Source of the DNA: Gammaproteobacteria bacterium
Lineage (GTDB): Bacteria > Pseudomonadota > Gammaproteobacteria > Steroidobacterales > Foliamicaceae
Length of the DNA stretch: 64,000 bases
Assembly: GCA_009838035.1 (NCBI GenBank)
Contig: VXSK01000017.1
Span: forward strand, 1 to 64,000
Reading direction: 5' to 3'
Position numbers and translations under genes: made by a program. How positions within the stretch are numbered: position 1 is the stretch's first letter; every line of letters starts with the position of its first letter. The notes under the pieces are model-generated. The model was given only the letters and a program-made list of their open reading frames with translations, did not search any database and had not been told where the DNA came from. Positions 18,229 to 28,266 of this stretch are shown piece by piece.

Positions 18229-19734
18229 TCAGGAACGGAGCAGCGCGTCCACCGCGGCGCGCTCGCCCGACTCGAAGGCGCCTTCCATGCCGCGCTCCAT
18301 CAGGGCCGTGTGTTCTCCGGCGAAATGAATATTGCCGTGGGCTTCGCGCATGTGGGCGGCAAACTGCCCGACCTGGCCGGGACGCCAGAACACCCAGTCC
18401 CCGCCGCCGTGGACTTCGCGATGACAGGACTGGATCCCGATCGGTTCGAGCGCGCCCTTGAGCGAAGGCCGGACCCGCTCAAGTTCCCGCATCGTGTATT
18501 CGCTGACCTGCTCGTCGCTCATGAAGTCGTACTTGTAGGCCTCGTTGCCGTTGATGAAGGCGACCGCGGAAGTAGCCTCGCCGTTCGGACCGCGGTGATG
18601 GACGCCGAAGCGCTCGAACGGTTCGTCGGTCCACATGCTGCCGGGCATTTCGTCGAGCTCCCAGAAGTTCTTCCTGAGCAGGAAATGCACCTGTATGGAG
18701 GTGCCGTAGTCGATTTCGTCGATCGCCCGTTCCATCCGCGCCGGCAGGCGTGGCGTGAACTTGACCTTGCGCAGGACCGGCCAGGGCGTCGAACAGATGA
18801 CCTGGCGGGCGGTATAGCGCGTGCCGTCCATGCAATGCACGGTCACCTCCTTGCCCTTGTCCTCGAAGGCGTAAACGGTCTTGTTCAGTTCCACCGGGTT
18901 GTCCAGGGATGCGGCCATGGCTTCCGGCAGGCGCGAGTTGCCGCCCTTGATCTGCACCCAGGCGGGCTGGCCGGCGTTGGCCAGGGCCCGCGAAGCATTG
19001 AATTCCCCCACCGCGTAGCGGCGCATTTCGTGCAGGGCCGAGGTGTTGTCCATGTGGTCGGTATGGATCACCACGTTCATGAGGCGGATCGTTTCGTCGT
19101 CGAAACCGAGATACTCCTTGAGGTAGTGCGTCTGGGGAATATCGAAGCGCGCGAACTCCGGCGTGATCCAGGCATCCAGGGGCTGGCCCGACAGCGGATT
19201 GTTCTTGTGCGACAGCTCGAACAGCATCCGGTGAGGCAGTATCCGGCGGTCATCGCCCTCCGTGGGGTTGAGCGGATGGCTTTCCCAGTCCGAGGCCAGG
19301 ATGTACTCGCCGCGGATGCGGTAGCACCATTCGCGAATGTCGCTCGCTTCGTCCGGCCCCAGCATTTGCAGCCCGAGCCTTTGGGACGTGTCGATCATGC
19401 GGGCATAGTTGGCGCCCATCCATTCGCCGCCGGCTTCCGGCTTGCCCGGCACGTCCATCAGCGTATAAACACGGCCGCCGATCCGGTTGCGGCCTTCCAG
19501 CGTCATGACGTCAAGACCCTGTTCCTGCAGGATGCAGGCGGCGTGCAGGCCCGACAGGCCGGCGCCGACAACGATGACGTCATGACCCTTGTAGTTCGTG
19601 ACCGCACGCGCAGCGGCCGGCAGCCCGGCCACCGCCAGCGCGCCCGCGCCGGCGCCGATGAAGCGCCTGCGCGAATAGCCGCTGGCGTCCATGGGCACCC
19701 GACGGGGTTTTCCGGGAAGTGCTTGCTCGGACAT
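18229..19734 (-). CDS. Tat-exported flavin amine oxidase, paralogue 1
   Basis: The 501-residue protein starts at an ATG preceded by GGAGG with a six-base gap. A twin-arginine signal SRRRFIGAGAGALAVAGL is followed by the FAD fold DVIVVGAGLSGLHAACIL and the acidic residue plus GG motif (EGRNRIGGRVYT). The C-terminal FAD-contact region is FAGEHTALMERGMEGAFESG. These match the flavin monoamine oxidase family. Oxidised substrate is unknown. It heads an operon with the CpcT-like protein and cytochrome c and is divergent from a second amine oxidase of the same predicted length. Confidence 0.88.
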   Translation of the reverse strand: MSEQALPGKPRRVPMDASGYSRRRFIGAGAGALAVAGLPAAARAVTNYKGHDVIVVGAGLSGLHAACILQEQGLDVMTLEGRNRIGGRVYTLMDVPGKPEAGGEWMGANYARMIDTSQRLGLQMLGPDEASDIREWCYRIRGEYILASDWESHPLNPTEGDDRRILPHRMLFELSHKNNPLSGQPLDAWITPEFARFDIPQTHYLKEYLGFDDETIRLMNVVIHTDHMDNTSALHEMRRYAVGEFNASRALANAGQPAWVQIKGGNSRLPEAMAASLDNPVELNKTVYAFEDKGKEVTVHCMDGTRYTARQVICSTPWPVLRKVKFTPRLPARMERAIDEIDYGTSIQVHFLLRKNFWELDEMPGSMWTDEPFERFGVHHRGPNGEATSAVAFINGNEAYKYDFMSDEQVSEYTMRELERVRPSLKGALEPIGIQSCHREVHGGGDWVFWRPGQVGQFAAHMREAHGNIHFAGEHTALMERGMEGAFESGERAAVDALLRS

Positions 19735-19877
19735 TCGCCACCTCCGGCGTAGAGCGATCCTGCGGGAAATATAACTGAAGGCTCCGAATGCCCCGCCGTA
19801 AAGCTTCAATTGGAAGGCGAGCCCGGGTTCGGGCGCTGGATTCATATCCGTCCATGGTGCAAACTCGACTCTCGATC

Positions 19878-21383
19878 ATGAGGCCGACGAAGAACAAGGC
19901 AGCGCAACAGATCGTCGGGCGCTCTACGCGCCGGCGGTTTCTGGCCGGTGGGACCGCCCTGGCCGGCTCGTGGATGCTGCCGCGTGGCTTGCGGGGCGCG
20001 CAGACCGGCGCCGGCCTGGATGCGGAGGTGATCGTGATCGGCGCCGGCCTGGCCGGACTGAACGCGGCGCTGCTGCTTGAAGAACTGGGCGTGAGCGTGA
20101 TGGTGGTGGAGGCCACGTCGCGTTTCGGCGGACGGCTCCACACCGTTGCCGACGACATCGTTCCCGGGTATCCGGAGCTTGGCGCAAACGGCGCCGGCGG
20201 GGGTTATGCGCGGCTGCTGAACGCGGCCCGGCAGTACGGCGTCGAGATCGGGCCCATGCGCCCGCGCACCGAGCCCCGCGAAGGCGAGATGCTGTTCTGC
20301 ATCCAGGACCAGTTGATCAGCGAGGACGACTGGCCCGGTCATGCCCTGAATCCGTACCGGCAGGAGTGGGCCCGGCAAATGCCGCCGTCGCGGCCTCCCT
20401 ATCGGATGTATGCCGAACTCAACCCGTTTCCGGAGGGGGACCTGGGCGCCTGGCGGCGGCCGGAGTTCGCCGACTGGGACCGGTCGGTCGGCGAGGTGCT
20501 TACGGAAGCGGGCCTGGCGGAGGCCAGCGTCGAACTCGGGTCGGGACTCAATTCGGGTTACGGCACCGATCATCACGACCTGTCCGCCCTGATGATGTTT
20601 CACACGATCAGTTTCGCGATCCATCAGGCCAACTGGCCGGGCCAGGGCGGGGCCGCAAAGGGCGGGAACCAGCGGATTCCGGAGGCGATGGCGCTCAATC
20701 TGACCGGCGACGTGCTGCTGAACAGCCCCGTTGCGGCGATCGCCGACGAGGGCGGCCGGGTGCGGATCAGCCTGGAGGACGGCCGCCGGCTTCATGCGTC
20801 GCGCGCGATCATCGCCATTCCCTTTGCGGCGCTGCGGAGGATCGCGCTCGATCCCGAACCGCCGGCCGTGCAGAGGGCCGCGATCGACAACCTCGGCTAT
20901 ACGCCGTGCACGCAGATCCACTACGCGGTGAAGCAACCCTATTGGGAACAGGACGGCATGGCGCCAAGCATGTGGACGGACGCACTCCCAGGACGGTTCA
21001 TGGCGCTGAAGAACGACCCGGGCAGCCCCGACGCGGTGACCAGCTGCCTGGCCTACGTCAATGACCATTCGGCGTTGAAGCTTGCGCAGATGGAAGAGGA
21101 GGCCGCGATCGCCGAAGTGACGGCAGAGCTGATCCGGCTGCGGCCGTCACTCAAGGACGCGCTGGAACCTATCTACCTCTGGAAATGGTCCAACAATCCC
21201 TATGCCGGCGGCGCCTACGCCTACTGGAAGCCCGGTCAGGTCACCGCGTTCGCCCGGACGATCGCCGAGCCGCATGGCCGCATTCACTTTGCCGGAGAGC
21301 ACACCGCGCAATTGAATCGCGGCATGGAGGGCGCAATGGAGTCCGGCGAACGCGCCGCGATCGAGATCCTCGAATACCTCTAG
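19878..21383 (+). CDS. Tat-exported flavin amine oxidase, paralogue 2
   Basis: The protein has a Tat signal (STRRRFLAGGTALAGSW), FAD-binding VIVIGAGLAGLNAALLLEELG, and the C-terminal HFAGEHTAQLNRGMEGAMESG, matching the divergent neighbour. ATG 19878 gives 501 residues, the same as the neighbour and a similar distance to the arginine pair. ATGs at 19788 and 19854 are in frame, and 19788 has a weak GAAGG upstream, so the start is not certain. The stop overlaps that of the adaptor gene on the other strand by three bases. Confidence 0.85.
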   Translation: MRPTKNKAAQQIVGRSTRRRFLAGGTALAGSWMLPRGLRGAQTGAGLDAEVIVIGAGLAGLNAALLLEELGVSVMVVEATSRFGGRLHTVADDIVPGYPELGANGAGGGYARLLNAARQYGVEIGPMRPRTEPREGEMLFCIQDQLISEDDWPGHALNPYRQEWARQMPPSRPPYRMYAELNPFPEGDLGAWRRPEFADWDRSVGEVLTEAGLAEASVELGSGLNSGYGTDHHDLSALMMFHTISFAIHQANWPGQGGAAKGGNQRIPEAMALNLTGDVLLNSPVAAIADEGGRVRISLEDGRRLHASRAIIAIPFAALRRIALDPEPPAVQRAAIDNLGYTPCTQIHYAVKQPYWEQDGMAPSMWTDALPGRFMALKNDPGSPDAVTSCLAYVNDHSALKLAQMEEEAAIAEVTAELIRLRPSLKDALEPIYLWKWSNNPYAGGAYAYWKPGQVTAFARTIAEPHGRIHFAGEHTAQLNRGMEGAMESGERAAIEILEYL

Positions 21384-22945
21384 CCGATGCCGGGGAGGCC
21401 GCCGGAGCGGCGGCGCATCCAGTTGCGCAGGTTGGACTGCGATTCATAGAGTCCCGCGCTGGGCAGCAGAAGGACCTCGTCGTTCTCCTCGAGTCCCCCT
21501 AGCACGACCGAGTACTCGAAGTCGCTCAAGCCCGTGCGAACCCAGGACGGCGCCGGACCGTCGTCGCGCATGACCAGCACCCAGTATTCCGCCCTGAAGT
21601 CGTAATCCGGCCCCTGCTGCAGGAAGCGGCGCCCGGGACCGCCGCCCGGTCTCGCGCCGCCGGTCCAGGGCCGTCCCACGCGCCGCGGCTGATTGCGCAT
21701 CGCGTCGCCCATGGCCCTGCGCATGGCCTGGCGCTGTTCGGGGCTGAGCTGCGGGCGCTGCCCGGTGCGATTCTGCTGGCGGGCGAAATCCCCGGAATCG
21801 AATCCAGAGGATGCCGCCGGATCCGCCTGCCCGCCGTCGCCGGTCTCTTCCCGCTCCTTCATGACCGCGTCGTGAAGATTGCTGTAAGGCCAGTTCAGCA
21901 TGTGCGCCGTCGCCTCGATGTCGTCGATCGTGCGCAGCGCCGCCATCGGCACGGCGGGCGCTTCGAGTTCCTCGGCGATCTTGATCTGAACCTCGGCGTT
22001 CATGCCCGGCAGCAGCAGCGAGTCGGGGTTGTCGAGCAGGATCAGGACCGAGAACATCGTGACGTTCTGTTCGACTACGGCCAGCGGCTCGATCTTCTCC
22101 ACATAACCGGTGAATTCGCGGGCGGGATAGGCCGCCACCCTGACCTGCGCCTGCATTCCGGCATTGATCTTGCCGATGTCGGTCTCGTCCACGCGGGTGC
22201 GCACCAGGACCCGGCCCAGATCGGCCATGCGCAACAGCAATGTGCCGCCCCCCACATCCTGGGTGGGCGATGAAATGACCTGTCCGGGCTCGACATTGCG
22301 CTCGATGATGGTTCCGTCGATCGGCGCCAGCACGTCGGTGTCGTCCAGCGCGATGTGGGCGTTTTCCACGTCCACGCGGGCGCGAACCAGTTGCGCCTCG
22401 GCTTCCGAGAGCGCCAGCGCCGTCTCTTCGAACTCGCTGTCGGTGATGGTGTTGTCGGCCACCAGCCTCTCCGCCCGCTCCATCTGCAACTTGGCGATGG
22501 ACTGGCGCGACTCGGCGGCTTTCAGCGCCGCCTCGGCCTGGGCCAGGTTGTTGGTGGGGATGCGCTTGTCGATCCGCACCAGCAGGGCCGAACGCTCAAC
22601 CGGGTCGCCGTTCTCGGCGTTGATTGCGAGTATCTCGCCGGAAGCCTTGGATTTCAGTTCGACGGTGCGCAGCGGTTCGACAGCGCCGGCGGCCTCCACG
22701 AACACGCGGATGTCGCGAAGCTCCACGGGCGCCTGGTCGTAGGCCTGCGGTTCGGGCGCCGGTTCCTCGGCGCAGCCGGCCATGACCAGCATCAGTCCGA
22801 AAGCCGCGCCGCCGCGCCACAGCGTTCTCGTGGTCCCTCGCCCGTGCTTGATTCCCCCTTTGCGTGGAGACGCATGAACCCGTCCATGGGGCTCGGCGGC
22901 GGCTGTCCTGCCGCCGACGCTCCACGTAAAGGGGGAATCACGCAC
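21380..22945 (-). CDS. MacA-like periplasmic adaptor (HlyD/MFP family) with rearranged 5' end
   Basis: The membrane-fusion protein has a lipobox (LVMAGC), biotinyl-lipoyl-like halves around a coiled-coil hairpin (QAEAALKAAESRQ to QLVRARVDVENAH), and the beta-barrel region (VRTRVDETDIGKINAGMQAQV). A long Gln/Arg/Gly-rich segment (about residues 385-455) is inserted before the end. Start problem: the only in-frame start that retains the basic part of the lipoprotein signal is GTG 22945, with AGGAG nine bases upstream, so residues 1-35 come from a palindromic element. ATG 22792 would leave almost no signal. It follows an ABC ATPase, but no permease is present. Confidence 0.8.
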   Translation of the reverse strand: MRDSPFTWSVGGRTAAAEPHGRVHASPRKGGIKHGRGTTRTLWRGGAAFGLMLVMAGCAEEPAPEPQAYDQAPVELRDIRVFVEAAGAVEPLRTVELKSKASGEILAINAENGDPVERSALLVRIDKRIPTNNLAQAEAALKAAESRQSIAKLQMERAERLVADNTITDSEFEETALALSEAEAQLVRARVDVENAHIALDDTDVLAPIDGTIIERNVEPGQVISSPTQDVGGGTLLLRMADLGRVLVRTRVDETDIGKINAGMQAQVRVAAYPAREFTGYVEKIEPLAVVEQNVTMFSVLILLDNPDSLLLPGMNAEVQIKIAEELEAPAVPMAALRTIDDIEATAHMLNWPYSNLHDAVMKEREETGDGGQADPAASSGFDSGDFARQQNRTGQRPQLSPEQRQAMRRAMGDAMRNQPRRVGRPWTGGARPGGGPGRRFLQQGPDYDFRAEYWVLVMRDDGPAPSWVRTGLSDFEYSVVLGGLEENDEVLLLPSAGLYESQSNLRNWMRRRSGGLPGIG

Positions 22946-22949
22946 GGGC
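22840..22949 (+). repeat. Long-arm palindromic element, copy C
   Basis: Arms of 30 bp (22840-22869 and 22920-22949, two mismatches) enclose a 50 nt core starting ACGCATGAACCCGTCCATGG with an inner hairpin TCGGCGGC / GCCGCCGA. The right arm contains the last codons and TGA stop of the ABC ATPase gene, and the left arm carries an inverted copy of that same stretch. The element also supplies the 5' coding sequence of the adaptor gene. It is the only copy that clearly overlaps coding sequence. Confidence 0.85.
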
Positions 22950-23642
22950 TTCCGCTCCTGTGCCGGTGTCGGCCGTGATCCTGCCGTCCAACATCTCGAT
23001 CCTGCGCTGTGCGCGCGCGGCGATGCCGGCGTCGTGGGTAACCACGATCAGCGTGTGGCCGTCACTGTGCAGGGAATCGAACAATGTCAGGACTTCCGCT
23101 CCGGTCGCGGAGTCCAGATTACCCGTGGGTTCGTCCGCCAGCAAGATGCTCGGGCGCGTAACCAGCGCGCGCGCAATCGCCACTCGTTGCCGCTGTCCCC
23201 CCGAGAGCTGGCTGGGCCGGTGCGCAAGGCGGTCGGCCAGCCCGACCCGTTCCAGGGCCTCGGTCGCCCGCTTCAGGCGTTCGCGGCGGCGCATCCGGGC
23301 ATAGATCAGGGGCGCCTCCACGTTCTGCACGGCGCTGCAGCGCTCCAGCAGATTGAAGGTCTGAAACACGAAACCCACCTGCCGGTTGCGCACCCTGGCC
23401 AGCTCCCGGCCGCTCATGCGCGACACGTGCACGCCGTTCAGCCAATAGTCTCCCGCGGTGGGCGTCTCCAGGCAGCCGAGCAGGTTCATCAGCGTCGATT
23501 TTCCCGATCCGGACGGGCCCGTGACGGCCAGGTACTCGTTCGGCCGCACCGCCAGGCTGACATCGCACAGCGCCACCACCGTATCGGTCCCCATCCGGTA
23601 GGTCCGCGTCAACTCGCGCGTACGTATCGCCGAAGTACTCAT
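22938..23642 (-). CDS. ABC transporter ATP-binding protein, MacB/LolD type
   Basis: The 234-residue ATPase has Walker A GPSGSGKST, Q-loop VFQTFNLL, the signature [15 protein letters not shown] and Walker B ILLADEPTGNLDS. The NLL-x-R-x-S-A-x-x-NVE stretch is typical of the lipoprotein/macrolide exporter (LolD/MacB/FtsE) group. It is followed by a MacA-like adaptor, but the FtsX-like permease such ATPases require is not in the neighbourhood; a complete similar system is at 52583-56897. Palindromic elements flank the gene at both ends (22840 and 23676). Confidence 0.93.
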   Translation of the reverse strand: MSTSAIRTRELTRTYRMGTDTVVALCDVSLAVRPNEYLAVTGPSGSGKSTLMNLLGCLETPTAGDYWLNGVHVSRMSGRELARVRNRQVGFVFQTFNLLERCSAVQNVEAPLIYARMRRRERLKRATEALERVGLADRLAHRPSQLSGGQRQRVAIARALVTRPSILLADEPTGNLDSATGAEVLTLFDSLHSDGHTLIVVTHDAGIAARAQRRIEMLDGRITADTGTGAEARA

Positions 23643-23675
23643 CTACTACCGCACCCTTGCTCCATCGCTACCGTA

Positions 23676-23784
23676 GCCCTTCATTGCCCCCTTTTCCTCT
23701 GGGGGTATTGGAGCCAGGGATGGCGGAGCAAGCTACATGGATGTATTCATGCGTCCCCCGGAGGAAAAGGGGGCAATGAAGGGC
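23676..23784 (-). repeat. Long-arm palindromic element, copy D
   Basis: Arms of 30 bp (23676-23705 and 23755-23784, one mismatch) enclose a 49 nt core, read on the minus strand as ACGCATGAATACATCCATGT and onward, with inner hairpin GCC-ATCCCT-GGC. Compared with copy B the inner stem is swapped (GGC/GCC against GCC/GGC) while the loop stays the same. It lies 25 bases beyond the gatB stop and upstream of the ABC ATPase gene. Confidence 0.87.
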
Positions 23785-23809
23785 GATATCGAAGCGCAAT
23801 AGCATGCTG

Positions 23810-25237
<1,428 letters not shown>

Positions 25238-25251
25238 CCCGCGATCTCCCG

Positions 25252-26721
25252 TTAGCAGGGCGCCGACATGCCGGGGGGCCACAGGCGATGCCAGTCGGTC
25301 TCCAGTTGATAGGCGTGCGCGGCGCGCAATACGTCCGCTTCGGCAAACGGCCGGCCCATGAGCTGCAATCCCACCGGCAGCCCGTCCACCGTACCGGCGG
25401 GAATCGAAATGGCGGGGATTCCGGCCAGACTGGCGCCGATGGTATAGATGTCGTTGAGGTACATCTGGATCGGGTCGTCGATTTTTTCGCCGATTCCGAA
25501 AGCGGGCGCGGGCGCGGTCGGTCCCGCCAGCAGGTCCACCGTTTCGAAGGCCTTGCTGAAATCGTCCGCGACCAGCCGGCGCACGCGCTGGGCCTGAAGG
25601 TAATAGGCGTCGAAGTATCCCTTGGACAGCACCCAGCCGCCCACCAGTATGCGGCGCCGGACCTCCTCGCCGAAGCCCGCCCGGCGGGTCCTCGTATACA
25701 GTTCCTCCAGACTGTCGGCGCCCGCTTCGCGCAGACCGAATCGCACGCCGTCGAAGCGCGACAGGTTGGACGAGCACTCGGCGGGCGCGACGACGTAATA
25801 GACCGGAACCGAGAGCGGCAGCCGAGGCAGCGAAACTTCGGTAACGACCGCCCCCAGGCCGCGCAGCGTTTCCATGTTGTCCACGAAAACCTGCCGGCAG
25901 CGGGCGTCCAGCCCCTCGTCCATGAACTCCCTTACGATGCCCACGCGCACGCCCTTGAGGGCCTTGCCCTGCAGGTCCTGCAGGGGCCCCGAATAGTCCT
26001 CGCCGTCGCGCTCCGCGCAGGTCGAGTCGCGCGGATCGTGGCCAGCCATGCTGTCCAGCAGCAGGGCCGCGTCCTCGGCCGTGCGCGTAATCGAGCCGGC
26101 CTGGTCCAGGCTGGATGCGAACGCGATCATTCCGTAGCGCGAAACCCGCCCGTAGCTCGGCCGGAAGCCGGTAAGCCCGCACAGGGCGGCCGGCTGGCGC
26201 ACCGACCCTCCGGTGTCCGTGCCGGTCGCCGCCGGAACCAGGCCGGCGGCGACGGCGGCGGCCGATCCGCCCGAGGAGCCTCCCGGCGAGCGGGAAAGGT
26301 CCCAGGGATTGCGCACCGGACCGGCATAGCTCGTTTCGTTGGACGAGCCCATCGCGAATTCGTCCATGTTGGTCTTGCCGATCAGCAACGCGCCGGCTTC
26401 CGCCAGCCGTTCCACGACGGTGGCGTCGTAGGGAGGAAGGAAATTGTCCAGAATTCCCGAACCCGCCGTAGTGCGTACGCCCCGGGTGCAGAAAATGTCC
26501 TTGTGGGCTATGGGTATCCCCGCCAGCGCGCCGCCGTTCGCGCGGCCGGCATCGGCCCGGCGCGCCCCGTCGAGCGCCGAGTCGCCGCACACGGTCAGGA
26601 AGGCGTTCAGTTCGGGGTTACGGTCCTCTATGCGGTCCAGGCATGCCTGGGTGAGTTCGACGCTGCCGATGTCGCCCGAGTCCAGGGCGCGTCGAAGACC
26701 GCTCAGGGAAAACTCGATCAT
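25252..26721 (-). CDS. gatA: Asp/Glu-tRNA(Asn/Gln) amidotransferase subunit A
   Basis: The 489-residue amidase subunit releases ammonia from glutamine. The amidase-signature catalytic triad is visible: K74 in AHKDIF, S149 in PGGSSGGSAAA and S173 in TDTGGSVRQPA, with the same spacing as in characterised GatA (75 and 24 residues). GKTNMDEFAMGSSNETS is also conserved. The gene lies between gatC (15 bases upstream) and gatB. Confidence 0.96.
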   Translation of the reverse strand: MIEFSLSGLRRALDSGDIGSVELTQACLDRIEDRNPELNAFLTVCGDSALDGARRADAGRANGGALAGIPIAHKDIFCTRGVRTTAGSGILDNFLPPYDATVVERLAEAGALLIGKTNMDEFAMGSSNETSYAGPVRNPWDLSRSPGGSSGGSAAAVAAGLVPAATGTDTGGSVRQPAALCGLTGFRPSYGRVSRYGMIAFASSLDQAGSITRTAEDAALLLDSMAGHDPRDSTCAERDGEDYSGPLQDLQGKALKGVRVGIVREFMDEGLDARCRQVFVDNMETLRGLGAVVTEVSLPRLPLSVPVYYVVAPAECSSNLSRFDGVRFGLREAGADSLEELYTRTRRAGFGEEVRRRILVGGWVLSKGYFDAYYLQAQRVRRLVADDFSKAFETVDLLAGPTAPAPAFGIGEKIDDPIQMYLNDIYTIGASLAGIPAISIPAGTVDGLPVGLQLMGRPFAEADVLRAAHAYQLETDWHRLWPPGMSAPC

Positions 26722-26736
26722 GAGAGTCCGTTCCGG

Positions 26737-27063
26737 CTATTCGATGACTTTCGGCACACGGTACAGGCCGTCCACGACATCCGGCGCGCAGGCCTGGGCG
26801 TCCTCGCGCACGTCGGTCTCCGTCACTTCGTCGGCGCGCAGGGGGAGCACGAGATCCAGCGGGTGCACCATGGGTTCCACGCCCCCGGTGTCGAGTTGCT
26901 GCAATACCTGCACGAATCCGATGATCCGGCGCAGGGTGCCGACCAGCTCTTCCTTCTCGTCTTCCTCCAGCGCAAGCCGGGTCAACTGCGCCACGCGCAG
27001 CAATTCCTCGTCGGAGAAATCTCCGGCCGGCTGAGGGTCCCTTGGTGTCTGGAGGTTGTTCAT
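26737..27063 (-). CDS. gatC: Asp/Glu-tRNA(Asn/Gln) amidotransferase subunit C
   Basis: The 108-residue subunit stabilises GatA and GatB. The core VAQLTRLALEEDEKEEL, the VQVLQQLDTGGVEP segment and the final DGLYRVPKVIE match the GatC family; it is slightly longer than the usual ~95 residues because of an N-terminal extension. First gene of the operon, divergent from mreB, an arrangement common in Gammaproteobacteria. The trio implies that at least one of Asn- or Gln-tRNA is made by the indirect route. Confidence 0.95.
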   Translation of the reverse strand: MNNLQTPRDPQPAGDFSDEELLRVAQLTRLALEEDEKEELVGTLRRIIGFVQVLQQLDTGGVEPMVHPLDLVLPLRADEVTETDVREDAQACAPDVVDGLYRVPKVIE

Positions 27064-27155
27064 TTTGAGGCGAATACTATAGGGCTGTTTTGCCTGATCT
27101 GCTATGATTTGCGGGATTTCAAGGGAGTGACCGCTCCCAGGGATGTGCTGCGCCG
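27064..27155. promoter_or_regulatory. Divergent promoter region gatC / mreB
   Basis: The 92-base gap between the divergent operons holds a -10-like TATGAT at 27103-27108 for mreB and, on the other strand, TATAGT (27076-27081) for gatC. Neither has a good -35. A small hairpin, GGGAG paired with CTCCC (27123-27138), lies in the mreB leader about 18 bases before the start. Confidence 0.4.
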
Positions 27156-28223
27156 ATGAGCAATTTTGTCCGTGGTTTCGTTGAGCGGCTGGCCGTGGAT
27201 CTGGCCATAGATCTGGGCACCGCCAATACCCTTGTTTACGTCTGCGGAAGGGGAATCGTCCTGAACGAACCTTCCGTCGTCGCGCTTCGCCGTGGCGCCG
27301 ATGTCGGTTCGGACGGCGTGCTGGCCATCGGCGCCGAAGCCTTCGGCATGCTGGGACGCACCCCGCGCGATCTGCAGATCGTCAAGCCCCTGAAGGATGG
27401 CGTGATCGCCAACTACGAAGTCGCCGAGCAGATGCTCAAGCACTTCATCATCAAGGCCCTGGGCCTGGGTTTCTTTCGCCCGGCCGTCAGGCGCCTGGTG
27501 ATCTGCGTCCCGCACGGCGGCACGCCGGTGGATCGCCGGGCCATCGAGGAATCGGCCCGCGACGCGGGCGCGCGCGATGTATTCGTGGTGGACGAGCCCA
27601 TCGTCGCGGCCATCGGCGCCGGTCTGCCGGTGCACCGGCCCTGCGGCAACATGGTGGTGGACATCGGGGGCGGCACCTCCGAAGTCGCGGTCCTGTCGAT
27701 GTCAAGCGTGGTCTACGCGCGCTCCGTCAAGGCTGGGGGAACCCGGATGGACGACGCCATCGTGCAGTACGTGCGCCGCAACCACGGCATGTCGATCGGA
27801 CCCAGCCAGGCCGAAGTGATCAAGCGCGAGGTGGCCAGCGCCTACCCGGGCGAGGAAATCAGCGAGATCAAGCTGCACGGACGCAGTCTTTCGCGCGGCC
27901 TGCATTCCCAGTTCACGCTGAACAGCAACGAGGTGCGTGACGCCCTGAACGACACCCTGGAGGAAATCGTCCAGGCGGTGCTGGACGTTCTCTCGCATAC
28001 CCCGCCGGAGCTGGGCGCCGACATCAGCCAGCGGGGCCTGGTGCTGGCCGGCGGCGGCGCGCTGCTGCCCAAGCTGGATTCGCTCATCCGGGAGCGCGCG
28101 GCGGTTCCGGCCTTCGTGGCCGAAGATCCGTTGACCTGCGTGGTGCGCGGTTGCGGACACCTGGTGGAAACCCAGGGAACGGTGCGTTTCGCCAGCGAGA
28201 TCGCCGGCCCGCGGTGGGACTAA
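27156..28223 (+). CDS. mreB: Rod-shape determining actin homologue MreB
   Basis: The 355-residue bacterial actin organises lateral wall synthesis. The N-terminal amphipathic membrane-binding stretch (MSNFVRGFVERL) precedes phosphate loop 1 DLAIDLGTANTLVY; phosphate 2 is VVDIGGGTSEVAVLS and the adenosine motif is LVLAGGGALLPKLD. IGAEAFGMLGRTPRDLQIVKPL is also typical. It heads a cluster continuing through mreC, mreD, PBP2, RodA and further wall enzymes on the same strand. Confidence 0.96.
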   Translation: MSNFVRGFVERLAVDLAIDLGTANTLVYVCGRGIVLNEPSVVALRRGADVGSDGVLAIGAEAFGMLGRTPRDLQIVKPLKDGVIANYEVAEQMLKHFIIKALGLGFFRPAVRRLVICVPHGGTPVDRRAIEESARDAGARDVFVVDEPIVAAIGAGLPVHRPCGNMVVDIGGGTSEVAVLSMSSVVYARSVKAGGTRMDDAIVQYVRRNHGMSIGPSQAEVIKREVASAYPGEEISEIKLHGRSLSRGLHSQFTLNSNEVRDALNDTLEEIVQAVLDVLSHTPPELGADISQRGLVLAGGGALLPKLDSLIRERAAVPAFVAEDPLTCVVRGCGHLVETQGTVRFASEIAGPRWD

Positions 28224-28266
28224 GGGGTCAGAGCGGCAGCGTATTGGGTTATGAGGGCCTAGTGCC

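Noticed and set aside
22158..22273. Short frames read from repeat sequences (for example MDGFMRLP peptides)
   Set aside because: These come from translating the palindromic cores and arms; they have no family resemblance or ribosome binding site.
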